Shown: piece by piece, positions 63,584 to 64,000 of the stretch
Position numbering within the stretch: the first letter of the stretch is position 1
Layout of the letters: each line of letters opens with the position of its first letter
Source: Pseudomonas proteolytica
GTDB taxonomy: Bacteria; Pseudomonadota; Gammaproteobacteria; Pseudomonadales; Pseudomonadaceae
Assembly (NCBI RefSeq): GCF_007858275.1
Contig: NZ_VFEV01000012.1
Span: 91,057 to 155,056 of the forward strand
Direction: 5' to 3'
DNA length: 64,000 nt
The notes under the pieces: model-generated
Database searches by the model: none
Seen by the model: the letters and a program-made list of their open reading frames with translations, nothing else
Told to the model about the DNA's origin: nothing
Position numbers and translations under genes: made by a program

Positions 63584-64000
63584 TGAAGGATCCTTCATGT
63601 CATTGTTTTTGTGGAGCGCGCGTCAGCGCAGCCTGGCGCAAGCTATAGCAGGAGCTGTGCCAAGCAGGTGAAGGCCCGGTTTAGAAGGGTTGGGGGGAAT
63701 TTTTGAGCGGAAAGTCGCTGATGATTTCTGGGTGATGAGCGGAAATCCGCTTATGGCGACTGTCCTTATCGCAGCATCGGTATCTACACAACCTTCCGAG
63801 ACTGACGACCTTCCCTGTGGCGAGCGGGCTTGCCCCGCGCTGGGCTGCGAAGCAGCCCCAATAAGCAGAATGCGTTGTACCAGATACACCGCAGCGGCTG
63901 GTTTTGGGGCTGCTTCGCAGCCCAGCGCGGGGCAAGCCCTCTCGCCACAGGAGAGTTCGTCAGTTTCTGAAAGTTGTGTAGATAGCAGCGATGAGGCCGT
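63584..64000. other. Upstream region of the permease gene, ending in a mobile element
   Basis: 417 bases with no credible gene. 63584-63774 should hold the permease promoter; I see no recognisable operator. 63775-63990 is the second MITE-like element, listed separately. Confidence 0.7.
63775..63990. mobile_element. MITE-like non-coding element, copy 2 (inverted)
   Basis: CATCGGTATCTACACAACC at the left and GGTTGTGTAGATA-type complement (GTTGTGTAGATA, 63973-63984) at the right, enclosing the same GTGGCGAGCGGGCTTGCC hairpin and GGGCTGCGAAGCAGCCCC arms as copy 1. The loop is the reverse complement of the copy 1 loop, so the element lies in the opposite orientation. Both arms here (ACTGACGA-containing) match the left arm of copy 1. 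The target duplication is not clear, and the window ends 10 bases later. Confidence 0.75.

Overview
The window is chromosomal DNA of a Pseudomonas of the P. fluorescens/P. putida type. The evidence is gene order that follows blocks known from P. aeruginosa and P. putida (recA-recX ... erdR-dgkA; finR/fpr; ampG ... fxsA-groESL ... colRS-methyltransferase-inaA-mexVW; gap/edd-glk-gltR-gtrS), a high-GC codon bias, and many REP palindromes of the fluorescens type (GGAGCGAGCTTGCTCGCG, GGAGCGGGCTTGCCCGCG). There is no prophage, integron, CRISPR array or complete insertion sequence; nearly everything is core genome.

Layout. 1-8.9 kb: end of recA, recX, a LOG protein, a small secreted protein, the tRNA acp3U enzyme TapT, ErdR, diacylglycerol kinase, FinR and ferredoxin-NADP reductase, then TrmO, a DUF1456 protein and a pseudouridine synthase. 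9-18 kb: a REP interrupted by a small mobile element, an acetyltransferase, RimO, the potassium importer Kup, an alanyl-phosphatidylglycerol hydrolase/synthase pair, and two tandem initiator tRNA genes. 18-24.5 kb: LexA-controlled dinB, a lipoprotein, proS, ampG and an alkyltransferase-like protein. 24.5-36 kb: a DUF481 protein, an SDR, a HugZ-like protein, fxsA, groES-groEL, then an envelope cluster around the metal-sensing ColRS system (LTA-synthase-type transferase, methyltransferase, InaA, small membrane protein). 36-44.9 kb: MexVW-like RND pump, a DUF1513/imelysin/di-haem operon and a nitroreductase. 45-53 kb: a chemoreceptor, a DUF454 protein, and a Fur-controlled haem-uptake set (ECF sigma, FecR, receptor, haem oxygenase). 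53-59.4 kb: the Entner-Doudoroff locus, gap divergent from edd-glk-gltR-gtrS, with two HexR boxes between. 59.4-64 kb: an AraC regulator divergent from a small monooxygenase-domain protein, a flavin reductase-like protein and a dicarboxylate permease, ending in a second copy of the small mobile element.

How the parts work together. Several regulatory circuits can be read from the DNA: a LexA box before dinB, ColR-like boxes before both genes flanking colRS, Fur boxes before the haem sigma factor and the haem receptor, HexR boxes on both sides of the gap-edd divergence, and a sigma-32-type promoter before groES. The most unusual elements are a roughly 0.2-kb non-coding mobile element with inverted ends, a REP-type hairpin core and a 10-bp target duplication inside another REP; a pseudouridine synthase with an altered active-site motif; an InaA-type kinase lacking the HRD aspartate; and REP palindromes that supply stop codons to genes. 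I found no clearly new multi-gene system.
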